A stretch of 64,000 nucleotides of DNA, from contig JADKCA010000001.1 in NCBI GenBank assembly GCA_016714795.1, positions 248,001 through 312,000 on the forward strand, in the 5' to 3' direction. Source of the stretch: Sphingomonadales bacterium (GTDB taxonomy: Bacteria; Pseudomonadota; Alphaproteobacteria; Sphingomonadales; Sphingomonadaceae). Below, in pieces: positions 1-8,943 of the stretch. The first letter of the stretch is position 1, and every line of letters begins with the position of its first letter. The notes below the pieces were generated by a model. That model saw only the letters and a program-made list of their open reading frames with translations, made no database searches and was not told the origin of the DNA. The position numbers and the translations under genes were made by a program.

Positions 1-1
1 G

Positions 2-154
2 CAGGCAGAGGAACTGGGCCTGATCACCGCTAGCGATGATGCGATTTTGGATGCCATGGCCAAAGACCCGGCCTTGATCGAACGCCCGCTGGTGGAAACG
101 GAGAAGGGCGTGCGCCTGTGCCGCCCGCAAGAAAAGGTACACGAAATCCTTTGA
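2..154 (+). CDS. arsC: ArsC-family (arsenate reductase/Spx-like) protein, C-terminal fragment
   Basis: Only the last 50 residues lie in the window; the start is beyond the left edge. The reading frame ends with a region typical of the C-terminus of glutaredoxin-coupled ArsC proteins: a helix, then IERPLVET, KGVRLCRP and a final EKVHEIL. In the family this part follows the catalytic Cys domain and carries the Arg that contacts the substrate. The catalytic Cys itself is not visible, so arsenate reductase activity cannot be confirmed; many family members have no proven arsenic role. Confidence 0.75.
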   Translation, partial: QAEELGLITASDDAILDAMAKDPALIERPLVETEKGVRLCRPQEKVHEIL

Positions 155-242
155 AAAAACGCGCTTGATTTGAACAGGTTAACCTGAATTTTACCGATTT
201 GCTTCATGACAGGGCAAGAGCAACCAAGACAGAATTGACGCA

Positions 243-548
243 ATGTCTTATATGGAACCAGTGATCGGACAAAAGCGCCTGCATGAGCGGGTGCCGCTGC
301 GCATGACAGCGTCGTTGCGCGAATCCGGCGGCCGTAAATATGATATTACGGTGTTTGACCTGTCACTGTCCGGGTGCCGTTGCGAGGCGCTGTTCACGGT
401 CAATCCGGGATCGCGCATTTGGATTCAGATTCCAGGGATGCAGAGCATCGAAACCGTCGTGGTTCGGCGCGAGCGATTCATTCTGGGCTGCCAGTTTGTC
501 AATCCGCTCCACCCGGCAACGTTCGACCATATTCGCGCCAAGTTCTGA
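243..548 (+). CDS. PilZ domain protein (putative c-di-GMP receptor)
   Basis: This 101-residue protein is a single PilZ domain. The two nucleotide-binding signatures are present: RxxxR at R16-R20 and DxSxxG at D39-S41-G44, followed by the beta-barrel pattern of the family. PilZ proteins bind cyclic di-GMP and pass the signal to motility, surface polysaccharide or other outputs; the target here is unknown. It is a stand-alone domain with no attached effector. A diguanylate cyclase is encoded much further along at about 59 kb but is not linked to it. The family call is firm, the output is not known. Confidence 0.88.
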   Translation: MSYMEPVIGQKRLHERVPLRMTASLRESGGRKYDITVFDLSLSGCRCEALFTVNPGSRIWIQIPGMQSIETVVVRRERFILGCQFVNPLHPATFDHIRAKF

Positions 549-594
549 TCTGAACCCCTTGGCACGGCGGCGCTGACTGTGCCAAAAGCGCCGC

Positions 595-1104
595 ATGAGC
601 GCCAAACCCATCCATTCCACCCGGTCCTTGCTGCGTGCCTTCCAGAAGGCCCGCCAATGGCCGGATTCTGCCGGTTTCATCGATGATCTGACCTTGCTCC
701 AATCCAAGGATCTGGATCTAAGCGTGCGGCTGGGCGCGCTGCTGGCGGCAGACGCCTTGCTGCTCACCACCGCCGTCAACCCCATCGCGGCTTCACCGGG
801 TGCGCCACTCAGCCTTGATGCGCCCACCCAGCCGTTTGAAGTGATGCTGGTCTGTCTGGCAATCCTCTTGCTCGTCTGGTCTGGCTGGCAATGTGTGCGG
901 GGCATCCTCATCGGCGAGGAATTCCGGCTGGAAGGGGATGAGGGTGATGCGAAGCTGGTCATTCAGCGCATGCTGGCCGCATGGTGCGTGTCGGTGGATC
1001 ACCAGCTTGCGTCGATCGCCAAGGCAGCCCGGCTGACATTGGCAGGCGGCGCCGTGACAGCGCTTTCCTTCGTCTGGATCATGGGGGCCAAAATTCTGGG
1101 CTGA
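595..1104 (+). CDS. hypothetical three-helix inner-membrane protein
   Basis: I do not recognise a named family with confidence. The 169-residue protein has a soluble N-terminus of about 45 residues, a first hydrophobic segment near 47-62, a second near 82-102, a soluble stretch of about 40 residues and a last hydrophobic segment near 147-168. The layout, with a short basic/acidic N-terminus leading into a helix rich in Ala and Leu, recalls small membrane proteins including the transmembrane part of Pycsar effectors, but no cyclase gene is adjacent, so this is only a resemblance. It starts 46 bases after the PilZ gene and may share its transcript. No strong ribosome-binding site is visible. 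Confidence 0.7.
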   Translation: MSAKPIHSTRSLLRAFQKARQWPDSAGFIDDLTLLQSKDLDLSVRLGALLAADALLLTTAVNPIAASPGAPLSLDAPTQPFEVMLVCLAILLLVWSGWQCVRGILIGEEFRLEGDEGDAKLVIQRMLAAWCVSVDHQLASIAKAARLTLAGGAVTALSFVWIMGAKILG

Positions 1105-1173
1105 CAGCCGGGCGCGAAAGGGGACTTGCCCAATCGCATCGCCTGCGCCATAGGACGCAGCGCCCGGAGCAGG

Positions 1174-1247
1174 GCGGGTGTAGCTCAATGGTAGAGCAGA
1201 AGCCTTCCAAGCTTACGACGAGGGTTCGATTCCCTTCACCCGCTCCA
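1174..1247 (+). tRNA. tRNA-Gly(UCC)
   Basis: The segment folds as a standard cloverleaf: acceptor arm GCGGGTG pairs with CACCCGC, the D arm is GCTC/GAGC, the anticodon loop is CTTCCAA with anticodon TCC, and the T arm is AGGGTTCGATTCCCT. The 3' CCA is encoded at 1245-1247. The anticodon reads GGA/GGG glycine codons. Confidence 0.95.
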
Positions 1248-1341
1248 ACCGTCCCCCTTCCTGAAATGATCCTCTCCTTCCGCCGGTTGACGGGCGGCAT
1301 GGGCTGCGCAATGGCGTTCGGATCAGGGAGAGAATTTGGCC

Positions 1342-2868
1342 ATGCGACTGTCTCAGGGAATTGCGCGCGCGGTCATGCTGCGCGGCGACAGCATGGCAAT
1401 TGTGGATGGCGCATTGCGGTTCACTTGGCGTGAGTTCGCAGATCGGGTCGCGCGGCTGGCGCAGGTCTTCCGAGAGGCAGGGTTGAAGGAGGGCGGGCGC
1501 GTGGTGCTGCTTGCGCTCAACAGCCATTGGTCGATCGAGGCCTTTTACGCGGCTTTCCATGCCGGTGGCGTGATAGTTCCGCTCAATCACAGGCTTTCAG
1601 CTGCGGATCTGGCCAATCAGGTGGCGGATTGCACGCCTGATGTGTTGCTGGTGGGTCCGGATTTCGCGGCGCTGGGTGCGCCATTGTGCGCAGCGGCGGG
1701 CGCGGGCTGCACGCTGTTTTCCATCGACGACTCGCTGGATGCGCAGTTGCAGGCAACCGCCCCGTGCCCGGATGCCGGGCGCGGCGGTGATGATCTGTCT
1801 TGCATCTATTATACCAGCGGCACCACCAACGCCGCCAAGGGCGTGATGCTGACCCACACCAACTTCATGGTGAACAGCCTGCACGTCTGGCCGGAGCTGG
1901 AACTGAGCGAAGCGACGGTGCATCTCCATCACGGTCCGCTCTTTCATGTGGCATCGGGTGCGCGGCTGTTTTCGGTGACACAGGCGGCGGGGTGCCATGT
2001 CTTCCTGCCGCGCTTTCAGGCGGGTGAGGTACTGGCGGAGATTGCGCGCAGCCGGATCACCCACTTCACGCTGGTGCCCACCATGTTGCGCACGATGCTG
2101 GATGATCCGGGCTTTGCGACAGCGGACCTCTCATCGTTGCGCTGCATGTCCTATGGCTCCGCCCCGATGCCCGAAGCCTTGTTGCGCGAGGCGATGGAGA
2201 AGTTGCCCGCCGTGCGCATGGTGCAATCCTATGGGATGACCGAACTCTCGCCCGTGGCAACGGTGCTGGGCTGGCGCGATCATCTGCCTGAGCGGCGGAC
2301 CGAGGCGATGCTGCGCTCTGCCGGGCGTCCGGTGGCGACGGCGGAGGTCGCCATTGTCGGGCCAGACGGGACGCACCTGCCGGTGGGCGCGCATGGCGAA
2401 ATCGTGGTGCGCGGCCCCAATGTCATGGCGGGATATTGGAACCGTCCGGAATTGACGGCAGAGGCCATTCGCAACGGATGGATGCACACCGGAGACATCG
2501 GCTTCATCGATGCAGACGGCTATGTGACGGTGGCGGACCGGTTGAAGGACATGATCATTTCCGGCGGAGAGAATGTCTATTCGCAGGAAGTGGAGCAGCA
2601 TTTGTCGATGCACCCCGCCGTTTCGCAATGCGCGGTGTTCGGCATTCCCGATGAAAAATGGGGCGAGGCGGTCCATGCGGTCGTGACGCTGAAAGAGGGC
2701 GAATGCGCGACGCCCGAGGTGCTGCTGGCCTATTGCCGCGATGGCCTTGCCCATTACAAATGCCCGCGCCGCATCGATGTGCGTAGCGGCCCGATGCCGC
2801 TCAGTGGCGCCAACAAGATTCAGAAGAGCGTGCTGCGCCAGGAGATTATCGACCACAATGCCGCATAG
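1342..2868 (+). CDS. acyl-CoA synthetase (AMP-forming fatty-acid--CoA ligase)
   Basis: A 508-residue class I adenylate-forming enzyme, expected to activate a carboxylic acid with ATP and join it to CoA. The AMP-binding P-loop YTSGTTNAAKG is at about 157-167, the GMTE motif lies in the middle, and the hinge region reads GWMHTGDIGF ... DRLKDMIISGGENV, followed by a C-terminal domain with the catalytic Lys region near NKIQKSVL. Length and motifs fit medium/long-chain fatty-acid--CoA ligases. I chose ATG 1342 behind GGGAG; an in-frame TTG at 1336 is possible. The next gene overlaps its end by 11 bases and encodes a thioesterase-like protein, so both probably act in one acyl-CoA pathway. The acid used cannot be read from the sequence. 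Confidence 0.9.
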   Translation: MRLSQGIARAVMLRGDSMAIVDGALRFTWREFADRVARLAQVFREAGLKEGGRVVLLALNSHWSIEAFYAAFHAGGVIVPLNHRLSAADLANQVADCTPDVLLVGPDFAALGAPLCAAAGAGCTLFSIDDSLDAQLQATAPCPDAGRGGDDLSCIYYTSGTTNAAKGVMLTHTNFMVNSLHVWPELELSEATVHLHHGPLFHVASGARLFSVTQAAGCHVFLPRFQAGEVLAEIARSRITHFTLVPTMLRTMLDDPGFATADLSSLRCMSYGSAPMPEALLREAMEKLPAVRMVQSYGMTELSPVATVLGWRDHLPERRTEAMLRSAGRPVATAEVAIVGPDGTHLPVGAHGEIVVRGPNVMAGYWNRPELTAEAIRNGWMHTGDIGFIDADGYVTVADRLKDMIISGGENVYSQEVEQHLSMHPAVSQCAVFGIPDEKWGEAVHAVVTLKEGECATPEVLLAYCRDGLAHYKCPRRIDVRSGPMPLSGANKIQKSVLRQEIIDHNAA

Positions 2869-3709
2869 TCACAAGCCGCAGGAAAACTGGTTCTTTACGC
2901 AAGACGGCACCGACTTTCTGCCCGCCAAGGGCGCGTTGGGATATTGGCTGCCGGGTACGCTCAACGGTTCTGCCGTGGCCAGCTTGCTCGCGCTGGTGCT
3001 GGAGCAGCGCCATGGCGAGCCTGGGTTGGTTCCGGTGCGCTTTTCGGTTGATCTGCTGGGCATGGCGCGCGCGGAGCCGTTGCAGGTGGGCAGTCATGTC
3101 ATCAAGTCGGGCGGGCGGCTGCGACTGGCGGAGGCGACTATCCATCAGAACGGAACCTTGATCGCGCGCGCTTCGATCCAGTTCCTGCGTGAAACGCACG
3201 CGCCCACCAATCCCACATGGCAGTCCCCTGCCTGGCGTGCGCCGCATCCTGACATGCTGGCCGCCACCAAGCGGCGCGGATCATGGGAGTTGCGGCCCAT
3301 TCCGGCAGACCATGCGCGGGTGGATCGCACGCTGTCGGTTGCGGCAGACCCGGCGCATGGCAATCCGCCGGTGCTAGGCGCTTTGTCTCCGCTTGAAAAT
3401 CGCCAGACTTGGCTGTTCGTGGATCGTCAGATTGTGGCGGGCGTTGCGCACACGCCGTTCACGCGGCTGGCGCTGGCAGGCGATTTCGCGAGCCCGCTGG
3501 CGCATAGCAGCGAAGCGGGGATCGATTATGTGAACAGCGATTTCACGATCTACGCGCACCGGATGCCGGTGGGCGAATGGCTGGGATTCGAACATGTCGG
3601 CCACAGCGCGACACGCGGCGTCGCTATCGGTGAATGCTGGGTGCATGATCTGGACGGACCGGTTGCCACGATCAACGTCTCCGCGCTGGCGCAGCTCAAG
3701 CGCGGGTGA
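2858..3709 (+). CDS. acyl-CoA thioesterase family protein (TesB-like double hotdog)
   Basis: A 283-residue protein that looks like the double-hotdog acyl-CoA thioesterase family: an N-terminal half with LNGSAVASLLALVLE and a C-terminal half ending in a hotdog with WLGFEHVGHS and GVAIGECWVHD. Such enzymes hydrolyse acyl-CoA or serve as inactive lipid-binding relatives. The start ATG lies 11 bases inside the acyl-CoA ligase gene with GGAG upstream, so the two are translationally coupled and likely work on the same acyl-CoA pool. The longer frame opening upstream is simply overlap with the ligase. Confidence 0.8.
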   Translation: MPHSHKPQENWFFTQDGTDFLPAKGALGYWLPGTLNGSAVASLLALVLEQRHGEPGLVPVRFSVDLLGMARAEPLQVGSHVIKSGGRLRLAEATIHQNGTLIARASIQFLRETHAPTNPTWQSPAWRAPHPDMLAATKRRGSWELRPIPADHARVDRTLSVAADPAHGNPPVLGALSPLENRQTWLFVDRQIVAGVAHTPFTRLALAGDFASPLAHSSEAGIDYVNSDFTIYAHRMPVGEWLGFEHVGHSATRGVAIGECWVHDLDGPVATINVSALAQLKRG

Positions 3710-3715
3710 GCGCGG

Positions 3716-4030
3716 CTATTGCGGGGTGAAACCCTTGGCGCGGAAGACCTCCTTGCCGCGCCGGAACACGATGAGCTTTTGCAAGGTCACAGGGTGGAAA
3801 AACGCCTCCACTGCCTGTCCGGATTCGGTGCGGGCATAAAGCTCATAGCAATCGCCTTCCACTTGCGCCTTCACCACCGTCCAGCCTTCCTGCCACGCCT
3901 TCTTGTTGAGAGCGGAAAGCGGCTTCCAATTGGCCTGCGGGCCGCTTTTGCAGCGCACATCGCCATCGGCCCAGGCCGGAGTGGCGAGCAGCGCCAACGC
4001 GAGTGCAGCGGTCAATGCGGGCTTTTTCAT
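3716..4030 (-). CDS. small periplasmic PepSY-domain protein
   Basis: A 104-residue protein with a signal peptide (MKKPALTAALALALLATPAWA) and one PepSY-type domain with the usual pattern of Trp-rich start, a central VEGDCYELYA strand and a hairpin ending VFRRGKEVF. I chose the internal ATG at 4030 because AAAGGA precedes it and it opens a clean signal peptide; the upstream extension is the end of the neighbouring gene. Its ATG overlaps the stop of the haem membrane protein by 4 bases. As last gene of the iron-uptake operon it probably helps the membrane protein in reducing ferric iron or a siderophore complex; this role is inferred from context. Confidence 0.8.
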   Translation of the reverse strand: MKKPALTAALALALLATPAWADGDVRCKSGPQANWKPLSALNKKAWQEGWTVVKAQVEGDCYELYARTESGQAVEAFFHPVTLQKLIVFRRGKEVFRAKGFTPQ

Positions 4031-4602
4031 ACGAGTTTCCTTTGCAGTCGGTCGCGATGCGCGCCGCGCAAACTCCACGCGACGAGCAGCGGCAAGAGAT
4101 GGAGCAGGGCGGGCTGCCACGCCCAATCGAGCAGCATCCAGTGAAGCAATGAGAGCAGAAACACGGGATAGACGAACCGTTGCACCTGCGCCCAGCGTCG
4201 CCCCAGCCTGCGCATTGCTCTGTCGAAACTGATCAGGGCGGGTGGCAGCATGAGCGCGAGGGCCAGCCAGCCGGTCCAGATGGCGGGCAAGGCGAATTCC
4301 TCCAGCACCGCAGACAGCATGCCCATATCGACGAGGTAGATCATCATATGGAGAAGCGCATAGCCAAAGGCCGCCACACCCAGATTGCGGCGGATCGAAA
4401 GCCAGCCGAGCAGCAGCGCGTTGGTGCCGAAATATTCAGCGAGCGGCCCCGGCAGCAGCGCCAGCACCATCAGCCGCACCGCCATTTCTCCGCTGGGGTG
4501 GAGCAGGTCCATGGGCAGATCGCGTCCAGAAGCCATGCCTTCCAGCATCAGCGCAGCCGGACAGGCGAGCAGCAGCCAGAGCAGGATGCGGCGCAATGGC
4601 AT
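4027..4602 (-). CDS. ferric reductase-like transmembrane protein (MsrQ/YedZ-type haem membrane protein)
   Basis: The 191-residue protein has about six hydrophobic helices and the layout of the ferric-reductase-like/MsrQ family (COG2717 type). The family signature RRNLGVAAFGYALLH with a haem-ligand-type His is present, as are a second LGRRWAQVQR loop and His residues in the last helices (LLHWMLLDW, LLHLLPLL). The usual His in the WxxLH loop is replaced by Gln. MsrQ relatives carry electrons across the membrane through b-haem. Two bases separate it from piuC and it overlaps the PepSY gene by 4 bases, so in this operon it more likely reduces ferric iron than repairs methionine; no msrP is nearby. 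Confidence 0.8.
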   Translation of the reverse strand: MPLRRILLWLLLACPAALMLEGMASGRDLPMDLLHPSGEMAVRLMVLALLPGPLAEYFGTNALLLGWLSIRRNLGVAAFGYALLHMMIYLVDMGMLSAVLEEFALPAIWTGWLALALMLPPALISFDRAMRRLGRRWAQVQRFVYPVFLLSLLHWMLLDWAWQPALLHLLPLLVAWSLRGAHRDRLQRKLV

Positions 4603-4604
4603 GA

Positions 4605-5288
4605 TCAGACGCGCGCCCAGCGGCGGACGAGATTGTGATAGACATGGATCAGCCGGTCCACATCCGGGTCATCCTTGGCGCGCCCGGCGGAGAGCGACTG
4701 GATCGACTGGTCCAGCTCGAACAGCATGGAGCGTGCGGCGGCATCGGCAATCGCGCTTTGCATCCACATGATCGCGCACACGCGCTCTCCCTGCGTGACG
4801 GGCGTCACCTGATGCAGGCTGGAAGAGGGGTAAAGCACCATGTCTCCCGCTGCCAGCTTGACGGCCTGTGCGCCATATTGCTCTTCGATCACCAGTTCGC
4901 CGCCTGCATAGCCTTCGGGCTCTGACAGGAAGAGCGTGGCAGAAAGGTCGCTGCGGATCGTCAACCCGGCTTCGGGCAGGCGCATCAGCGCGGAATCGAC
5001 GTGCGTGCCGTAATGCCCGCCATCGCGGTAGCAGTTGAACACCGGCGGCCAGATCTTCTCGGCCATGGAGGCGGACACGAACACCGGATGCTGGCCCAGC
5101 TTGCGCAGGATGATCTGGCCCAGTTCGACTGAGACCGGATCGGCCCGGTCCAGCTGGAGGTTCTGCTTGACTGCCACCGAGCGGGAGCCTGCGGTTGGCG
5201 CGCCGTCCACCCATGCGGCGGCAGAGAGGAGATCGTTAAAGACGCGCACTTCATCCGCATCCAGAACCTGTTCGATGACGATCAGCAT
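4605..5288 (-). CDS. piuC: PKHD-type Fe(II)/2-oxoglutarate hydroxylase (PiuC/YbiX family)
   Basis: A 227-residue protein of normal length for PiuC/YbiX. The Fe(II)-binding facial triad is visible as the HVD motif in HYGTHVDSAL and a distal His in SLHQVTPVTQGERV, with a following Arg expected to hold 2-oxoglutarate. The hydroxylation substrate of the family is not settled. Family members are repeatedly found next to Fiu-type catecholate siderophore receptors, exactly as here, and are iron-regulated. It starts 15 bases after the receptor stop on the same transcript. Confidence 0.92.
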   Translation of the reverse strand: MLIVIEQVLDADEVRVFNDLLSAAAWVDGAPTAGSRSVAVKQNLQLDRADPVSVELGQIILRKLGQHPVFVSASMAEKIWPPVFNCYRDGGHYGTHVDSALMRLPEAGLTIRSDLSATLFLSEPEGYAGGELVIEEQYGAQAVKLAAGDMVLYPSSSLHQVTPVTQGERVCAIMWMQSAIADAAARSMLFELDQSIQSLSAGRAKDDPDVDRLIHVYHNLVRRWARV

Positions 5289-5303
5289 AGGCCCGCTCCT
5301 CGT

Positions 5304-7769
5304 TCAGAATTTGCCGCTCAGCGTGACGCGCACCGTGCGGCCATCGCCCAGATAGGCAAAGCTGCCTGACCGGTAAGCCGCCGTGTAATAGCGTTTGTCA
5401 GTGAGGTTCACGGCATTGACGCGGGCCGTCAGCTGATCGTTGATCTTGAAACTCACGAACGCGCCAAAGCTGGTGTAGGCGGGAATGCGGATGCTGTACT
5501 GGCCGAAAAAGGCGCTCGCCGGATCGGTCACATAGGCCGCTGCGGTATCCGGCTGGCCGCCATACATGGCACTTTTGTAAGTCACGCTGCCGCCCAGCGC
5601 GAGCCGCTCGCTCGCCTGCCAGCGCAACTGCGCATCCACGCCGTTATTGGCGAAGTTGGCCAGCCGCTTGCCCAGATTGGTCGCGCCAGCTGCCAGTTGC
5701 GCAGGTGTCAGGCCGGGGTTGAGCGTCTTTGTCACCCTGGATTTGGCGAAGGATGCCACCACTTGCCCGCTCAGTTGCTCGGTGATCGATCCGACGAGCC
5801 CGAATTCCAGCCCCTGCACCCGCAGTGCACCGGAATTCAATCCGCCATTGAGCGAATAGCTGTCTGCATTCAGGCCCTCCATCAGATCCTTCTTGCTGGT
5901 GCGGAAGGCGGCAGCCGTCAGCATCAGGCGCTGATCGAAAAACTCCCATTTAGCGCCGATTTCGAAATTTTCGGAGCGTTCCGGCCTGGCTGAAAAGACG
6001 ATCTGCCCGGTAGCAGGATCGGTGACGCTGCACAGGCCGCCATAGCCGCAATTGGTGCCCACATCCGATTCGCCGCCGTTAATGTCTGTACCCGTTCCCC
6101 ATGCGGCATAGATGATGCCGTCTTCAGCGGGCTTCAGCGTGATGCCGGCATTGTAACTCCATAGCGTGCCGTTGAAATTATAGTCAGAGGTTTGCACGCC
6201 AGTGGCCGTGCTGTTGGCGCGCAGCCGGTAGTCGAAACTGTCAAAGCGAATGCCGCCGTTCAGCGTCAGCCAGTCGGTCACGTCCACGCTGTCCATCAGA
6301 TAGCCGGAAAGCGTATCGACCTGCCATATGGTTGCGGGCAGAGCAGAGCGGCTGACGCCGGTGCGGTTGAGCAGGCTGGTGGCATTCTCACGCAGCGTGC
6401 CTTTTCCATCGCTCAGGCAATAGGCGTTGAGCACCGTCCCGGTGCCATTGATGCAGTTGGCCGCGCCGGTGATGGCATAAGCATAACCGCTGGCCGCCGT
6501 GGCCGTGGCAGATGCGCCGGGCGCGACGATGACCTGCCCGAAGCGGTTGTCCACGCTGTAGCTCATATATTCAACGCCAGCGGCCAAAGCGTGCGTCATC
6601 CCGCCGGTTTCAAACGCGCCGATGATGTTCAGCCGGTCTCCGAAGAAATCGATTTCCTGCCAGCCCGCGCGAGAGGCGTTGAGCCGGACATCAACCGCGC
6701 CCGGCGCTGCGGGATCATTGGCACCACGCGTGAAGCGGGTGGCTGCGGTGTTGACATAGCCATTGGAAATCTTGCCGTAACGCGCGGTATTTTCAATCGA
6801 GAAGCCCTCGAACGGTGCGACGCGCAAACGACCGGTGAGCACATTGACGCGCGCATTCTGGAAATCATCCTTTTGCGCATAGGCGGGAATATCGGTGAAG
6901 GGCTGGCCACCTGAAGCCACATTGGCAATGGCCTGACCCAGATCCTGCCGGTCCCGCACAGTCAGGTGGTAATAATCGAGCTTGGCGGAGACGGTTTCGG
7001 ATAATTGCCCCTTCACCGCCAGGGCCGCGCCAAAGCGCTGCCGCCGCGCCGGGTCTCGGTCCGGCACATCCTCGCTCATCACCATCAGATTGGCGCGCAC
7101 GGCCAGCGTGTCAGACAGGCGCACATTGCTGTCCAGCGCGGCGCGGCCATGGCTGTCCGTTCCGCCTGTCACGTCTACGGCATGAAAGCTGTAATCGGTG
7201 GAGGCCTGCTTGGTGATGGCGTTGACGGCACCGCCCTGTGCGCCGCGCCCGGCAAAGGTCGCGCTTGGCCCTTTGGTGATTTCCAGCTGCTCGATGGCAA
7301 AGGTCTCGCGCGATTGCAGGCCGGGATCGAGCATCCCGTCCACATACACCGCGCTTTTCGCTTCCTGTCCGCGAATGATGTAGCGGTCACCAAAGGCGTT
7401 GCCGTTTTCACCCGTGCCGATGGTGATGCCCGGCTGCGAGGCGAGGATGTTGCGCAGATCGGAGCGCCCGGCCTCCTGCAATTGCGACTGGGTGATGGCG
7501 GTGATCGTGGCCGGGGTTTCGGCCAACGGCTTCACGCGGCGCTCATCGCCGGAAACGCGCGCTTTGTAAGGTGCGCCCTTCTGTGTGTAGGGGTTGGAGT
7601 CTGCTGTGACTTCCTGATATTCGGCCACGCCCAGATCTTCGGCATCGTCGGTTGCAGCCTCTTGCGCGTGCGCGGCGGTCGCCATCAGCGTGGTGACAGC
7701 ACCAGCGGCCAGCGCACGGCCAAAGCGGCGCAGGGAAACAGGGCGGATGACAGAGCGGGAGCGGGTCAT
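5304..7769 (-). CDS. fiu: TonB-dependent siderophore receptor (Fiu-like, catecholate type)
   Basis: This 821-residue outer-membrane receptor has an N-terminal signal peptide ending near AHA, a plug domain with TPATITAITQSQLQEAG, IIRGQEAKSAVYVDG and EVTKGP-like GPSATFAGRG, and a long beta-barrel ending in an aromatic Phe (VTLSGKF), which suits outer-membrane insertion. The plug looks like the Fiu/CirA group that imports ferric catecholates and their breakdown products. It sits between tonB and piuC in one operon, so energising proteins are supplied together with the receptor. The exact siderophore is unknown. The symbol is by similarity. Confidence 0.9.
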   Translation of the reverse strand: MTRSRSVIRPVSLRRFGRALAAGAVTTLMATAAHAQEAATDDAEDLGVAEYQEVTADSNPYTQKGAPYKARVSGDERRVKPLAETPATITAITQSQLQEAGRSDLRNILASQPGITIGTGENGNAFGDRYIIRGQEAKSAVYVDGMLDPGLQSRETFAIEQLEITKGPSATFAGRGAQGGAVNAITKQASTDYSFHAVDVTGGTDSHGRAALDSNVRLSDTLAVRANLMVMSEDVPDRDPARRQRFGAALAVKGQLSETVSAKLDYYHLTVRDRQDLGQAIANVASGGQPFTDIPAYAQKDDFQNARVNVLTGRLRVAPFEGFSIENTARYGKISNGYVNTAATRFTRGANDPAAPGAVDVRLNASRAGWQEIDFFGDRLNIIGAFETGGMTHALAAGVEYMSYSVDNRFGQVIVAPGASATATAASGYAYAITGAANCINGTGTVLNAYCLSDGKGTLRENATSLLNRTGVSRSALPATIWQVDTLSGYLMDSVDVTDWLTLNGGIRFDSFDYRLRANSTATGVQTSDYNFNGTLWSYNAGITLKPAEDGIIYAAWGTGTDINGGESDVGTNCGYGGLCSVTDPATGQIVFSARPERSENFEIGAKWEFFDQRLMLTAAAFRTSKKDLMEGLNADSYSLNGGLNSGALRVQGLEFGLVGSITEQLSGQVVASFAKSRVTKTLNPGLTPAQLAAGATNLGKRLANFANNGVDAQLRWQASERLALGGSVTYKSAMYGGQPDTAAAYVTDPASAFFGQYSIRIPAYTSFGAFVSFKINDQLTARVNAVNLTDKRYYTAAYRSGSFAYLGDGRTVRVTLSGKF

Positions 7770-7790
7770 GGTCGAAAAATCCTTGGGGTC

Positions 7791-8516
7791 TTATTTGCGT
7801 TCAAGATCGAATTTGAGCGTGATGGTCAGCGGGATGTCCGCCTTTTTCAGATCGCGTGGAAAGGCGGGGACGGGGCTCAGTCGCTGGATGAATTGCAGGG
7901 CCTCACCATCCAGCAGGGCATGGCCGCTGCTGCCCGCCACGCTCACGCCAGAAATGCCGCCCTTGCGGTCCACCACAAAACGCACCTTCACAATGCCGCT
8001 CAGCCCGGCCTTTTTCGATTGCGGCGGAGAGAAGCGGTTGCGGCGGATATAGCCGCCAACCAGCGATTTATAGTCTGCCTCTGCCTTTTGCGCGGCGGGA
8101 TCAAAGCCGCTCTGGTTGCCGCTGCCAGCCTCTGCGCGCTGTTGCGCGGGTTGCGCGCCGGTCGGCTGAGCCGCGGGATTGCTTGCCGGGCTGGGAGGTT
8201 CGTTGCGCGGCAGGGTGGCTGCTTCAGCGGGCAAGGGACTCCGCGCTTCCGGCAAGGCGGGCAGGGGGGCAAGCGGTGTCGGCTGGAAGGCGGGCTGCGG
8301 CTGATCCGGCGTGAGCGGCATTGTTTCCGACGGAAAAGGCGTTGAAGCGGGCGGCGGCGGCAAATCCACCAGCACCACCGGATCAGGCACCGGCGGCTCC
8401 GCGTGGCGGGCCAGACCCAGAATGAGCAGGCCCAGCGCAACATGCGCGGCAAGCGCGGTCGCGCCTGCTGCACTCCAGATGCGGCTGTCTTCAGGGGAGA
8501 GCGCCAGCGCGCTCAT
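7791..8516 (-). CDS. tonB: energy transducer TonB
   Basis: A 241-residue TonB: a single N-terminal membrane anchor around residues 17-36, a long Pro-rich periplasmic spacer (PVPDPVVLVDLPPPPAS and following), and a C-terminal TonB domain with YIRRNRFSPPQ and the VRFVVDRKGGISGVSV strand pair. It links the proton-motive force, through ExbB/ExbD, to the receptor plug. Its start overlaps the exbD stop as ATGA and it precedes the siderophore receptor by 21 bases, so it is probably dedicated to that receptor. Confidence 0.92.
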   Translation of the reverse strand: MSALALSPEDSRIWSAAGATALAAHVALGLLILGLARHAEPPVPDPVVLVDLPPPPASTPFPSETMPLTPDQPQPAFQPTPLAPLPALPEARSPLPAEAATLPRNEPPSPASNPAAQPTGAQPAQQRAEAGSGNQSGFDPAAQKAEADYKSLVGGYIRRNRFSPPQSKKAGLSGIVKVRFVVDRKGGISGVSVAGSSGHALLDGEALQFIQRLSPVPAFPRDLKKADIPLTITLKFDLERK

Positions 8517-8938
8517 CGCGCGGCTCCGCCTTCAGCTCCCATCAAAGCCACACGCAGATAGCCTGCCGCCCGCAGCGCGTTCATCGCGGCCATGATCGTA
8601 TCGTAAGTGATGCTCTTGTCTGCGCGCAGGAAGATGCGCTGTTCGCGGTCATTGTCCGTCGCCTTGGCAATGACGGAGCCAAGCGTGGCGGCAGAGACTT
8701 CGCTCTCTCCCACCAACATCCGGCCATCGGCCTGGATCGAGAGAAAGACCGGCTTGACCGGCTTGGGCGCAGACTGGGCGGTGGAAACAGGCAGATCCAC
8801 CTTCACATCCACCGTGGCAAGCGGAGCGGCGACCATGAAGATGATCAGCAGCACCAGCATCACGTCGATGAAAGGGGTGACGTTGATCTCATGGTTGAGC
8901 GGCAGATCATCCTGCCCGCTGGAAAGGTGGATCGCCAT
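8513..8938 (-). CDS. exbD: biopolymer transport protein ExbD
   Basis: A 141-residue ExbD/TolR protein with a short cytoplasmic start, one membrane helix containing the conserved Asp (INVTPFIDVMLVLLIIFM) and a periplasmic domain with the KPVFLSIQADGRM strand. The Asp is the proton-linked residue of the family. It lies 5 bases after exbB and overlaps tonB by 4 bases. Confidence 0.95.
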   Translation of the reverse strand: MAIHLSSGQDDLPLNHEINVTPFIDVMLVLLIIFMVAAPLATVDVKVDLPVSTAQSAPKPVKPVFLSIQADGRMLVGESEVSAATLGSVIAKATDNDREQRIFLRADKSITYDTIMAAMNALRAAGYLRVALMGAEGGAAR

Positions 8939-8943
8939 GGTGT

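Noticed and set aside
595..1104. Pycsar or CBASS effector
   Set aside because: The three-helix layout is suggestive, but there is no adjacent cyclase or nucleotidyltransferase gene, so I left it as a hypothetical membrane protein.
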